Source: Mytilus galloprovincialis (lineage: Eukaryota; Mollusca; Bivalvia; Mytilida; Mytilidae). Taken from it: a stretch of DNA of 64,000 nucleotides. Location: the NCBI RefSeq assembly GCF_965363235.1, contig NC_134847.1, forward strand, positions 60,668,439-60,732,438, given 5' to 3'. Below are positions 10,713 to 23,300 of this stretch, piece by piece (within the stretch, counting starts at the first letter, position 1; every line of letters starts with the position of its first letter). Below the pieces are notes generated by a model. The model had not been told where the DNA came from. It saw only the letters and a program-made list of their open reading frames with translations, and did not search any database. The position numbers were made by a program, and so were the translations under genes.

Positions 10713-11239
10713 ATTTATATTTGTAAAAAAAAATCATATAAAAATCAAGTATATAAAAAGTATATAGGCCTAATGCATTTAAAATTTAAAAGAAGAAAAA
10801 AAAATTAAAGAAAAGAAAAGAAATACGGTAGTCGGTAATTTTTCTTCCATGTCGACTGATGTAGAGGAATGCAGATATGCAGTGTGAATAAGAAGTCAAT
10901 TATATCATATAAAGCAATATAATCTATATCGTTATTTAATTTTTAATACCATTTAAATCTAATACCTTTAAAGCATGACACTTGCAGATTTTTAAAAAAG
11001 TAAAACCTGATCTTTTTGAAATGTTAGGTCCATTAGTAATGTTCTTCAACTGATATAAAAATCCTCAATTAAAATGTGATCATTTATGACAAGATTTGTA
11101 TTCCATACATTTTTGACCTAGATGTAAGATAGTATGTGACCTCAAATGACGTTTACAGGACAAATCCATTGATCTGGTGTACGTGACCTTTTCCTGGTCG
11201 ATATTGGCTAATAATTAGGTCAAATATTAAGGGATTTCT

Positions 11240-11309
11240 TTGTTGATGTGTAGCTAAGAGAGTTTTCGGTTGAATTGTGTCAATAATCAACACGCACTCG
11301 AAAGAAGAG
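11240..11309 (+). other. Candidate 5' untranslated exon of the membrane-protein gene
   Basis: The exon end is inferred from a strong donor, AAGAG|GTAAGC, at 11309/11310. The next acceptor (TTATTTTAG|G at 11499/11500) opens the exon that holds the ATG at 11517. The 5' limit is not visible; 11240 is only nominal. No TATA box was found. Confidence 0.35.
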
Positions 11310-11516
11310 GTAAGCATACATGAAATTGTTATTATTTTGGTTTGTCATTTTTAGTAAAGGACAATGTATATAATCCTATTACTGTACGTTTTATATCACT
11401 ATAATATGTATGAATGAATTGATCGATCACCACATTATCGTACACCCCTGACATTAATATTGAATTTCATCCTTTTGTAATGAAAATACATTATTTTAGG
11501 TGTGAAATTATTTATC

Positions 11517-14500
11517 ATGTATAACATTGGACCACCATCATCATTTCCTCAATACACACCAAACAAACAAGCTGGAATAGGTTTGAGAGGTATAAAACTA
11601 GTATATTTTTTTCTTGTGCTGATTTGAATTTGTGTAAAGTAAAACGGAAGTTGAGTCATAATAATGTTTCAAGAGAAACTGCAAAATCCTAATTGCCTCA
11701 GTGGTTGGGAGTGTAGTGTGAGGTGTATCATAGGCAGATCTAGGAGGGACCTAGGGGGAACGGGCCCTCCCTTTCTTGGAAACATTTGGTTGATTATATA
11801 GGGCAGTGGCGGATTCAAAAAAGGGGGGGGGGGGTTCCGGGGGTTGGAACCCCCTTTTTTGGCCGATCAATGCATTTGAATGGGGACATATAGTTGGAAC
11901 CCCCCCCCTTTATCCTGTGTTGGGAACCCCACCTTTTAAAAATGGCTGGATCCGCCCCTGTAGGGAATCACTGAAGCATGACTGGAGCCCCCCCTTTTTT
12001 TAGGTCATTCAGCGGGCTCCCCTTATAAAAAGTTCTTGATCCGCCACTGTGTATTAGTTTTCTTTATTAATTTTTGGGGCATATGATGCTCATTCTCCTA
12101 AAATTAATTCACTAGATGTATTTAAAAAAAAGTAAAAAAAATAATGGATACACCCATGAGGGCGTTCGAACGATTGGTTGTATTTTATTTACACCACGAT
12201 ATTTTTTAGATGATTAAGGCAAACAAGATCATAGATTTCGAATCTTTCAGCAATGTGGTGTGACTTTATGGTAAAGCATGGTAAATGCAATGTCATGTAA
12301 CTGTTGGTGTAAATACAGATGTATAAATACAAATGTATCAGGAATTAACCGTGTTGTAATGATCGATCGTCTTCTTTATCGACTAATTTGATTATATTGA
12401 GCATGTAAACATGTAGTAGAATAAATAATTAATTATGTTCTTTATAGTTACAAACGCCTCTTTAGTGCGGTGACAGAAGTGTAAAAAGTCGCCTAGATCG
12501 CGAGTTTAATCTCCCCAAATAACACACGGCTAAAAATGGTCTTAACTTAAAGACAAATATGTCTTCTTTAGTTTTTGCCCTGTCGTCAGAATTTCGTACG
12601 GTCACATTTTTCTAAAAAGTCGTTTTAATGACTAGTAGTATATTGGAGAGTTTCAACCCCGCTTTTTCAAATTGAAAAAATGTGTATGTTTTCTCACATT
12701 TAATTGAAATAGTTTTTCCTGAAGCCATTTTTATATGTCAAAATATTCTATTTAGTATTTTATTTTCTTCTAATCTATAAAATTTGCGAAGTTTGGACTG
12801 TTTAAAATTGAGGTAATTTTAATTGCAAATTCAGGCACAAACTTTGGTTTCTTCTTCATAGCAGTAATAAAAATTATCCCATGATATTTTAAGCATATAG
12901 TATTTCATAAAACTAATAAGTGATAAAATTTTCGGAACCAAAATATGAAAAAAACCTCAAGAAATCAATGGAAAAAGAATGGACTAAAAACTTCAACTTC
13001 AACACGGAACTTAATCACTTGCCTTCCGTCACATTTTGTGTATTAGTCAATAATTTGCTCTCAACTGATAGATGGAATTACTACCTTTTTCGCTATTATA
13101 TACACATATTTTCAATTAAAGTGCACATATATGCCACATACTTTGTTTGTATATGTTTATATTCTATGTTTTTTTGTTACAAAACATCAAATATACTTGT
13201 CAGAAAAGTCTTATTGTAAAATCAAAATAATTGACGGATAGTTTCAGTAAATATTCCGTGATATGTGAAGTCCGTTGCAACTTGCTCCAATAAGTCCAAA
13301 AGAAAAGAATAAAGTCGTTCAATTTTATGCTGTGCTTAATATGCCAAAAAACAAACTCGACTGGAATTTTGAGTCAATTTAACCATATAGGGAAGTCGAT
13401 TTTTGTATCTGCATCGAAAAAAAGATTGGATGAGGTGAACATGTTTCATGAAAAGGCACTTGTTTCTGTCAATATGGGTTTACTATCCATACCCGTACGA
13501 AAAATCACCCGTACGGATATGGATAGCAAACCCCATATTGACAGAAACAAGTGCCTATGATTTCATGCGATAGCTGTTAATTCGAAGAACTCCGTGCAGG
13601 CAGTTTACCATCGTTCATGCTACAAAAGTTACAAAAGTTAACATATTTGTGCCCCCTTTTAGAGCTAGGAAGCTTCTTATCTGATATTTAATGACGACAT
13701 ACAATTATCAGACTGTTGTCCCACAGTTTCGAGTATTTGTATGCGTTCTAGAATGCAGTCGTTCAACTGGAGCGCTTGTACATTTTGTTGCAACAAAACA
13801 TTTTAGAAATATCAAAAACACTACGCAAATTTGAATCAGATGAGCGTATGAAGAATGTTTTATCCGTGTCAGACAAAGTTAAAATTGAAATAGTTTTTCC
13901 GTCCATCTTTTAAACTTCAAGCACTCTGTCATTTTGGTTGCATTACAAATCATTTGCTAAAAACGAGAAAAGACCCCAAAAAAATCCAAACCCGTGGAAG
14001 CAGATATCTCAGATCACGATACTGCTTTTACTAATTTTATTTTGGCTATTGACAACGATTTAATGGTCATTCCTCGTGACACCGTTACTTGATAAATACA
14101 GATCTACTCTAATTTAAAATATTCTACTTTTAACATGCGTTCTAAACTATTGATTTATATAGAAATTCAGTTGTCAAACAACAAGTTCAAGGCAAATATA
14201 ACATAATATATAGTAGCAAAATAACTATTTGAGATGCAATATCAGCTGCTAGGCAATTGAAAACTGACCTCAAAATCTCAATGTCAACGGTAATAGACAC
14301 ACATAACGGACAGATATTTCATTCCGCTGCAAGTATACTTAGAAAAGACATCGAAACTCTAAAGAAGAATACCCAACTTCGGATGAATTGTCTCTTCCTT
14401 CTTCAATTCAGTCAATGCCTTCGTATTTATTGCAATTCATTTTATAGTTACTCGAAGAAACTGCATACAGCCAAGACTATTCTCAGGAAATGGCACCAGA

Positions 14501-17500
14501 GAAATTGCGTAAATGCTAAGAAATTGTTAAGTCAATCGTGTGTGTGGCCAATTTTGTTTTACTCTTTTTTATTTAGGATTGGCTTTACAAATGTACCATG
14601 AGTTTAATGCCAATGGACGTTATGCTTCTTAAAGTAAAGTGCGACGCTATCTAATGTATTGCAAACCATGAAATTGAGCGAATTCAAGATAGTGTGTTCA
14701 TCTCGTATAATGTTTCCTCAGCATCTTTACAGACACGCATATGGATGTCATCACACCTTCCTAAACCCCCTTTTAGATCTCTGTTAAATCTTGGATGAAT
14801 TGATAGGGATGGTTTGAAGCTGGTATTTTTTTTTAGGAACAAATGTCTTCGGACTTCCTACAATACCTTGTCTATACTTGTAAAGAAAAACTCAAAATAA
14901 CGTGTTTGCTGTGATCAGAACCTTTCATGTGCAGACATGTGGCCATGAGTGAAATGAGTAGAAATATTAAAACATGTCTTGTGACGGTTTATGAAAATGA
15001 AGATGATGAAGATAACGGTTGATTTGGTATAAAGCTTGTTGCACTGGTATACCCAGATTAGGGTAGTGTTGGTGCGCCCTTAAAAAAAGTTTAACCTGGC
15101 CACATTCTGTATGTGTCAGTTTCAAGTCACGAGATGGTAATGCAGTGTTTGTCGTTTGTTTCTATTTGTTTCTTATTCATTTTGTACATTAATCGGGCCG
15201 TTAGATTTTTCGTTTGTTTTACATTATTTGTTTCGGGAATTGAAGACTATGCAGTATGAATTCAATTCTTTACTCATTGTTGAAGCCCGTACGGGACCTA
15301 TAATTGTAAGTTAATTTATGTCTCATTTGCAATCATATCACATCTTCTTTTTTTTATATGGAATACTTTTGAAGTTTGTGGTACGTTGCAAGGAAAAACG
15401 GGGGGATATATAGGTACAAAACCTATAATGTAATAGATTTTAACCAGAGTAAAATACACAACAACAGATAATACTATGGAAGCAGTAATAATTGTGAAAA
15501 AAAACCAAAAGCAACGAGTAGTCTTTAAAAAAAAATAAAGTATCCGCAAATTCAATTTGAGGTCATATTTGACTGTAGTGTTCTATTGCTTTGGTTTCAT
15601 ACCTCACCCAATATGATGGTTTAAAAAATAATTTTAAAGTATTGTCCTGCATGACACTTGATGTTTACCTGAATTTGAAATTTGTCATAAGGTTAAGGTG
15701 CTCTAAACATTTTATAAGTTGAAAACTTGATTTTTGAAGTTTTGTTTATAAAACGTCGTTTTATGCATTTTTTTGATAACAAAATCTCAATGATTAAGGT
15801 TTTTGTATAATAACAAACATTACTAAAGCCAAAACAGTATCATTTGTATTTAGGTAGAGTTTAGAAATGTAAAAAAATGTCAAAATTGAAACCCTCCCAA
15901 ATTTTCACAGATTTTTACATATGACCTTTGACCTCAATTTTAAAAAAATGTGACCATATCAAGTCTTGACGACAGGCATATTATTATAGTACACGATTTC
16001 CTCTTTCCAATGATATATTATATAGGTGTGTGTTCGGTGGGGAGATTAAATTAAAAAAAATCTGCCTTCAGTCACCGCACTACTTGTAATATAGTTACCA
16101 CAGCAACAAATCAAAAGATCACACTTATTTTTAAACCATTACATATTTGTAATGTAGGACGTTGACACCCCAACTAACTAATTTATACATGTCCAATAAA
16201 TGTTCATGGCATTTGTTATGTATTTGACTTGGTCATGGTTATTTAACTCTCAATAGTTTCAACGCGTGTTCCCTACGGATAGGTCCTGTTCTATGATGCA
16301 TTATTACATACTGTTAGATATATAACCGTCGCTCAAATAAGTATATTTAAAACTTTAATGATATGATAATCTATAATAGATTCGATCTTTTCTGACAATT
16401 AGAAACCAACAGAGAGAGTTTGACGCAATGATATGAATGTGGTCCTCGAATTAAACATCGAATTACAATAACATTTGATACTTGTAACAGTAACGCCGCC
16501 TTTATGCACTTTAGTGAACAATGGATAACAGACCCATAGAACCTCTACTACTAATGTATACAACATGCCAAGAAATCCTCGCTCAAAACTCTGGTGGACC
16601 TCCTACGGCTTCCATTAGTAGTTTTAAGATTTTATTTTATTCAAAGAATTAATGTGTGACCTGCATGTACGTGTCGCTAAGAACACGACCATGTACCAAA
16701 TGGTCAATATTAATCATTCATCTGTGTAATTTGATTTTTGGGAGTTTTTATTAAATTTTAACGTAGGCAATATCTTGGCATGATATTGCTTCTCCGGAAA
16801 CTATATATTCAATTTCGCAATCAAAACTCCTGGGGGAAAAACACTGAGAAAGATTTTTTGCAATGGTCCGTAGGTGACCTATTGGAAGACATGATTACTG
16901 TTCCCACCAAACATAAAAATTATCCTATTTTTAGTGGTAGCCCAATTTTCGTAAAACTTACCTTATTCGCGTATTGTTGGATTTTTTTCTCGTATAGGAA
17001 TGGCAATAAATATTTGCCACAGGACTTCAATCAAATACTGTCAAATACGTCAAGGTTTTAGGCAATGTTCATCATGTTCCATCCAGCTTGACTTTTAAAT
17101 TATCGCGCAACCTCTAAAATTACCAATTCACCAAAACGTTGATCATATATGGTTTAAGCTGTTCAAGTAGCTATGATTTCATGTTGTCAAACGTCTTTCA
17201 AATAGTCTTAGTCAAGAGCATACAGTTTGTTAAAGGATTTCCACAAAATACATTCATAAAATACATTTTTATATTTAAAAGTTAAAATGGCCATTGTCAC
17301 AATATTTTTTTTTTTTTTAAAGTTGTTTAATGGTGACATTCATTGTACCAGTTGTTCTATTTGATAGCACTTGTATACAAGTACTGGGTTATGGGAGTTC
17401 GACCACCTTTATCGTGGCAATTACGAATTATGCACACTATCTATACCCTATACCTGCTATCACTGGGGGAAAGGGGGGGGGGGGGCGATAAAAGATTTGT

Positions 17501-20374
17501 ATTCCCGATGGGCATTACAATTGTTTTTACTAGATCGTTTGCAGTATGTAGATTTTCATCTGCTGTTCGATTGCAATATTGATACAAATTAAAGGACGTT
17601 GCAATCGTGTACAACATACTTCGAACTGTGTTTATACCTATTTGCAGTACCGATAACTGGTAATATGATACGCTCTGTTGATCCGTTTTGAAATTTTTAT
17701 TATAATCTTCTCGCAGCATCTCGGGGAGATGATTTGAATAAAGATCGAGAGTATTTTTCGATCCTTTTGACCAACTTTTGCCTTTATGACATGGGCTTAA
17801 AAAATTAAATAAAAAAAAGTACTTGTCCGGAATTATTGTTGTAATGGCTGCTTATCTGGAACTGGTTTTTGGTGCATTCTGATATGTAACTTGCTGGTCG
17901 AGTTAGCGTTATGTTCCAGTTGACCACTTTTTTTAAAAGATTTTAATGCTGGCGGGGGAATGAATGTGTTCCATATCGTTACGTATCGAAAACATTAATT
18001 ATTCATATAAAGTTTCTGAACTTTATTAGTTACATAGTGTGCTAGTGACCTAATACGGTATATATGGGGTCGGCAAATTTCCATGTAATTTACTGACCCC
18101 ATATATACCGTATTACGTCACTAGAACACTATGTAACGAATTAATCTTACCGACTATCTTAACGTGTGAAATTTAGACTCTAGATACCTATCAAAACGAG
18201 CAAGTCTTCAATACCGTTAGCATTAAGAAACTACTTCATTGGTCCAACAAAAACAGATGCCAACAATAACAACTTGTTAAGTTTAAATATGTTTAATGAA
18301 TTTATTTCAATCTTCATCATCAATTTCTTCGTCTGTTGAAACTTTTAAAATGTTTTCTCAGTACCGTTTTGTTTTTATAAAGAGACGTAACTAACCGTGT
18401 ATGAAATAAGCCCGCCTCCCTACTTCTAAGTAACCTAATATGGAATATACACGGTCTCCACGCGGACGCTTTTAACCAATCATATTCCTGGAAATGTATA
18501 GGAGGTAAGATAAGTAAACTTACATACAAAATACCTTATACTAATATCAAAGCATCCAATATTTATCCAACAAGACATTCAGGGGTGGGGGGTCGAAAAA
18601 TTGAGCATAAGTACATAAAAATATGCTGAGGGTTGGTCGTTTTGAACCAAGTTCATGTGATGTTAAAATCAAAGAGTGTATAACAATGTATAAATTTGTC
18701 TTATATTTTCAGGTAATCATGTTTTCCTTAGAGAGTTTCTCGAATGTTCTCACAATCATTTGTTTTTGTATGGAAGCATACCACATTGTTGGACATTGTG
18801 CTGTCTTGTTTAGAGTGCGACTTTTACCTCGAAAAGACTTAGTACGGATTAGGTATTACTTCTTGATAGATCTTATGACAGTTTTTGTATCATCGTTTGT
18901 GGTTCTTGGAAAGTTACAGTGGCTAGCTGTAATTCAGATGTGCCAACATATGTATTATTTCCTATACTGGGAACAGACAGGTCCTGCAAAAAAGGTAATT
19001 ATATTTATATAGTTATAAGAAGATGTGGTATGAGTGCCAATGAGACAACTCTCCATCCAAGTCACAATTTGTAACAGTAAACCATTATAAGTCAAGTACG
19101 GTCTTCAACAAGGAGCCTTGGCTCACACCGAAAGCAAGCTATGAAGGGCCCCAAGTGTAAAACCATTCAAATGGAAAAACAAGAGGTCTAATAAATATAA
19201 AAAACGAGAAACAAGAAACCCTTACGAACCACATTAACAAACGACAACTACTGAACTGAACATCAATCAGGCTGCTATTTTCCTCTGCTGAACATCAGGT
19301 TAAATCTGTATGCTGGTTTTTATGACACACTTTTCCCTGGAAATAGATAAAATATTCATTTATCAAAGTATTCTTGTTTTTTGGCTTTTGTTCATCTTGA
19401 TATTAGAACCCTCCAATTGTGTCCTTGCGAAGTAACGTTTACAACAAGATCAAAGTGTCTGAGCATCGATTTTTACTCTATGAAGTCAAACGGTTACCAT
19501 TCTAGAAGCTAATGATGTTTATGACAGTTTTGACATTGATGCTTACTTATTGTCAGTCGGATTGTGTCGGACACCGCTTTGCTACCATAACCAAATGAAA
19601 AGGAAACCAGAGCAACCGATTGATTGATTGGTTGGTTGACTGGTGTTTGCTCTACGATGCATCAGTGCAAAAAGGCTATATATATCTTGGCGATAGAGTT
19701 TAACATGGTCTTAATCAGAATAGTTGTCTTGATAAATGATTGGTTGTTTTGAAATTGGTTATGACTATATAAAAACAAATTTATAGAAATGCACACACAT
19801 ACACTTAATTTGTAATAAATATTTTTTTGTCGATGTATGTAAAATATGCTAACTTGTATATAAAATCCTTTGTCACTTTCATTTTTAAAATTTACATCAT
19901 TAGATCCTGCATTTAAGACAGACAAATCATCGCATGCGTGTGTATATGATTCGATTTTATCAAAACAGAAGTTTAATGGCGATATTTCGTCAAGAGAACT
20001 AATGTTGATTGGGAGTACCAGTATGTACTAAACGAATTACAATCTTATATTAATGAGTCAAGGGTACATTTCTTTTATAGATAATTAGTTGGAGTTCGAT
20101 AGATTGGACCAAGAGTAAGTTCTATAAAGAATGGCATCTTGACTCCATCCTGGGAACAGCGTTCGATGTTGGTGTCCATATTCTAATGGCATTCATGCTT
20201 GGCCAGCGCATGACAACAGTTCAAGTTATAATTGGCCTCGTTGTGGTACAGTGTTCATCCTTCACCATCTTAAATGGACCATGGCTAGCCTGGAGTAACC
20301 CTTGGGATACCCCAAAATGGATTGAAAAACGGATCAAACCTCTCCAGACCTATTACTCTTCATCACAAGATTGA
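11517..20374 (+). CDS. Multi-pass membrane protein, 3 coding exons, about 209 aa
   Basis: Proposed exons are 11517-11589, 18732-18994 and 20081-20374, with a 5' UTR piece from 11500. The join 11589/18732 (G|AG) keeps the frame, as does 18994|20081, and all introns are GT..AG. The first 24 residues are polar and proline-rich (MYNIGPPSSFPQYTP). Four or so hydrophobic stretches follow: SNVLTIICFCMEAYHIVG, LIDLMTVFVSSFVVLGKL, GTAFDVGVHILMAFMLG and MTTVQVIIGLVVVQCSSF. A short aromatic, basic tail ends at YYSSSQD. Acidic and tryptophan-rich loops (WSSIDWTKSKFYKEWH, WLAWSNPWDTPKW) look conserved rather than random. An alternative acceptor at 18713 also keeps the frame but would start translation at the Met codon at 18719. 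I do not recognise the family. A possible 3' UTR follows, with AATAAA near 20499. The first intron (7.1 kb) is packed with mobile DNA. Confidence 0.7.
11804..12049. mobile_element. Short inverted-repeat element (MITE-like), 246 bp
   Basis: The ends are inverted: CAGTGGCGGAT at 11804 and ATCCGCCACTG at 12039-12049. The inside is G-rich then C-rich, with a poly-G run, and has a second internal GGATCCGCCCCTG. Similar CAGTGGCGGATC ends are familiar from non-autonomous elements in many invertebrates. No clear target-site duplication was found. It lies in intron 1 of the membrane-protein gene. Confidence 0.65.
13327..14600 (+). pseudogene. Decayed cysteine-rich protein carried by the transposon
   Basis: Coding character persists in pieces across frames. 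It starts with MLCLICQKTNSTG and KKRLDEV (13327-13438). After the inserted palindrome come VQAVYHRSCYKSYKS (about 13594), QSFNWSACTFCCNKTF (about 13757), EADISDHDTAFTNFILAIDN (about 13998) and RQLKTDLKISMSTVIDTHNG (about 14250), then SILRKDIETLKK. The order CxxCQ, YHRSCYKSYT-like, a second CxFC, then a helical segment matches a family of large uncharacterised proteins that I associate with repetitive loci in bivalves. Stops, frameshifts and the palindrome break it, so it cannot be functional. Its position inside the long inverted ends suggests it was a transposon protein; no catalytic triad is identifiable. Confidence 0.5.
13455..13555. repeat. Near-perfect palindrome inserted in the pseudogene
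   Basis: Arms of about 45 bases (13455-13499 and 13510-13555) pair almost perfectly. They start with GGCACTTGTTTCTGTCAATA and end with its complement; CCCGTACG and CGTACGG sit at the centre around a 10-base spacer. It separates the KKRLDEV and YHRSCYKSY parts of the pseudogene. Confidence 0.9.
15060..15352 (-). repeat. Dispersed repeat family C, inverted copy 2
   Basis: The plus strand reads GGCCACATTCTGTATGTGTC, TAATCGGGCCGTTAGATTTT, TTGTTGAAGCCCGTACGGGA and TCATTTGCAATCATATCACA, in the same order as the other minus-strand family C copies. It is nested in the right half of the 3.6-kb transposon. Confidence 0.7.
16082..18028. other. Intron sequence, no gene seen
   Basis: This remainder of intron 1 of the membrane-protein gene holds a poly-G run near 17470 and otherwise AT-rich sequence. 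Open frames at 16780-17061 and 17343-17719 overlap on both strands and carry no recognisable domain. Confidence 0.4.
18029..18137. repeat. Foldback palindrome, about 45-bp arms
   Basis: GTTACATAGTGTGCTAGTGA opens the left arm and CACTATGTAAC closes the right one. TACGGTATATATGGGGTC pairs with GACCCCATATATACCGTA around a spacer of about 20 bases. A few mismatches are present. It is a MITE-like foldback unit in intron 1. Confidence 0.85.
19019..19330 (+). repeat. Dispersed repeat family C, copy 3
   Basis: Ordered motifs are GAAGATGTGGTATGAGTGCC, AATGAGACAACTCTCCATCC, GAGCCTTGGCTCACACCGAA and AACAAACGACAACTACTGAA. The match to 32604-32945 is close along the whole length. It lies in intron 2 of the membrane-protein gene. 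Confidence 0.8.
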
Positions 20375-23300
20375 TGAAAATTATATTAATAGTTTAAACA
20401 TTTAGTTTCATTTTAGAGATTCATTTACTGTTATGAAATGATATAAGAATACGATTTAGCTATGCAAATAATAATGTGCCCATATCAGAACAAAAGTAAT
20501 AAACCAAGAACAATTATTTCATATATTGTAATAGTGTAGTAGGGGATGGATGATGTTGTATGTCTCTGAAAACCTTAAAACGAACTAAAATAAATGTTCA
20601 CTTTTGAGCGTAAAATACAAAGTATAATTTTTAATCAATTAAGTATCATTATTCTTACCATGAGTTTATTTAGTTCCATTGACCAACAGATTAATAGTAT
20701 AGAGGTTCGTCTGTCCATTAATAATTTTCCTATGCCATCGGCCCAGAACGAAACTCTATTACAAACATCTGATAAAATCACGTGATTACAGGTCTCGAAA
20801 GCCGACCAAATAACATGGCGTATGTTTCTGTGAAAGTACAAAGCGCAAAGCAGAATTAATGTTCAACCCTGTCACATTCTATACTTGCCTGTCATAAGCC
20901 AGGTGTCTGTCATTTAAGTTTTGTCTTTTGGTTTCCGAAAATTAAATGATCGAAAGGACCATCATCTAACTTTTTCTTTTTACATTAAAAAGCTTCAAGG
21001 GATCAAGTTTTCCTCTGAAATCCTTTTTGAGTTATGTTACAAAGGACCAATGTTACAAAGGACCAAATAATCTAAAGTTTAAAAGATACAAAACCTTTAA
21101 ACATACTTTTAAATTTGCACTGTTACAATAAGTTGTTTGTGGTTCTTTTGAAAATTTGTTTGAAATAAGACCCATGCTGACTTTAAATGCAATCACTTCT
21201 TGCTTTTCTTGTTGTAGTATTTTATTTGCTGTAAAATTTAACATAAATTGTTTGTTTACCTTCGTTTGATCTGATCAGAAATGTTATTGAAAGATTTTTT
21301 TGTATATTTTTGTCAATCCGGTGATTATGGATATGTATTGTTAGTGTTGACGTTTCTAATGTTTCTTTTTGTTACTATTAATTTTATCGTTATAGTTTAT
21401 GCTTTATTATTTACAATAGATACGAGACATTTTAAAACAGAGTCAGTTTTCTTGTGTTTATAACTCCTTTAAAAGTGACAAAGCTACAGCTATAATCTTA
21501 ATATATTCTCCAAACTAAATTAAGCCAAGGTTTTGAAATGTTAACATCTACTGCACTTGTCTGTTCATGGACTTGATAGCAAGACAAAAATTTAAGCTTT
21601 ATGCCTTTCTTAAAAAAAAAATAAACTTATGCATTTCTTCAGAATGTTTTAACTTTATGCCACTCTTCACAATATTGTGATTTTATAACATTCTCAAACT
21701 GTTTGACTTAAAGACATTATTCAGAATATTTTTACTTCATGCAATTTTTCCGAAATGTTTTGCCTGTCTTCGGAATATTTAAACTTTTCTATTCATTTAT
21801 TGAGCAAATTTTATTCATCCATATATACAAACCACTACTATGTTGATGATAAGTTCTACCACTATATTGTGTCTCACCAATTCTACACGTGTGTTTGTGT
21901 TGTCTACTTGGATACCTTTAACACTTTAAATTTAATAATATTGTTAAATGAGGAGAGAAAACAAATGTCATAAGTGTTTGAAAATTCATGTTTATTTAGC
22001 ATTAGCCATTTTGATATTAGTCAAATGTTTTCTGCTGTGGATCACCATATTTTAACACCAAAGTATTATTTATATATTAGCTATTTTAATATCCTATATA
22101 CTTGTGATACAAATGAAGTTATACATATTGATTATAAAAGAAGGTACATGTTGATCTTATGTGTGTTTTCTCTAGTTGACTTTAAAATATGTTCAGATAA
22201 GCATCTTGTAATTTTGATTTTACATTTACACTGCTAGAGAACGTTTGATCATGTTATTGCTTATCCATGACTTACTTACTTCCAAACATTGAATAAATAA
22301 TATAAGAAAGATATATTTGATTGAAAGGCAATTATTATGTTTATGAGTTATCTTGACGTCTAGTTATATGTTGTAATTTCAATATAATAGAAAGACATTT
22401 TAGTAGAGATAATGATGTAGAATATCACAATCAATGCAATTTATTTTGTAGTATGGTCACAAATTTTATTTTTTATTAATTATTGTTGTTTTAATATTTT
22501 TATTATCATTTGTCAGAAGAGCTTGTGTTCTGTAATAAAATTAAAGTGCTATTTGAATTATGTCATTTTAATTGTTATGATTGTTACAGTTTCGTTTATT
22601 AAAAGAATTTTGCTGTGTTTATTGTACTTGTACTACTTTTGGTAAAGTTTTTTTTCTAGAACAAACAATTCCTTCATAAAATCTTTAATACCTGCTCCCA
22701 AATTCACTTTAAGCATTTCACGATAACATGCCATTTATTATTTTATATAATGCTGTATCGTCGGTGTTCGAGGATCCTTTATATCTTAACTGATTAAGTA
22801 ATATGAGCAAAGTTTCAGTAAATGTAAACAATTCTTAAACAGTCATTACTGCTTTAATTGTTTCATGTGTCTGACACATTTAAAGATCTTTAAAGGCATC
22901 AGGCAGTTAAAGCAACATCAGTAATGTTTAAGAAAATTTCTATATCTTTTATATTCCGTGAAGGAAGAAAAAGATGGGCAAAATGCTCGACATTTTCGTA
23001 AATTCCTTAATCCCTAACATCAGTAGCTGTGTGCTAAGTTATATTAAGTTATATTAAATTAGAAATTTGTTTTAGGGAATTTGACCAGTAATTATCACTT
23101 TAACGATCACAAGATTAAGACACTTGCCTGGTATCGTTTGCCAAACCGATATCAATGGTTGTACATGTTATATTATGCTATGCTGTTGATTTAAAGGGAT
23201 ATATACGCGAGTTTTCGAAAAAAATGTGTATTCGACATAACAAGAAACTATGAACTGGACAACTGTTATCTTAAATATTTTAGTAACCTCTGACTGAACT

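Larger units (their letters stand above)
12464..16081. mobile_element. 3.6-kb DNA transposon with long inverted ends
   Basis: The outer ends are AGTGCGGTGACAGAAG at 12464 and its imperfect complement CTTCAGTCACCGCACT ending at 16081. Similarity continues inward for roughly 300 bases: CCTGTCGTCA then GGTCACATTTTT on the left (12578-12617) match AAAAATGTGACC and TGACGACAGG on the right (15940-15980) in inverted order, followed by an AGTTTCAA / TTGAAACC block. Inside lies a decayed frame (13327-14600). No obvious target duplication was found. It probably inserted as one unit into intron 1 and later received a palindrome (13455) and a family C repeat (15060). Confidence 0.65.
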
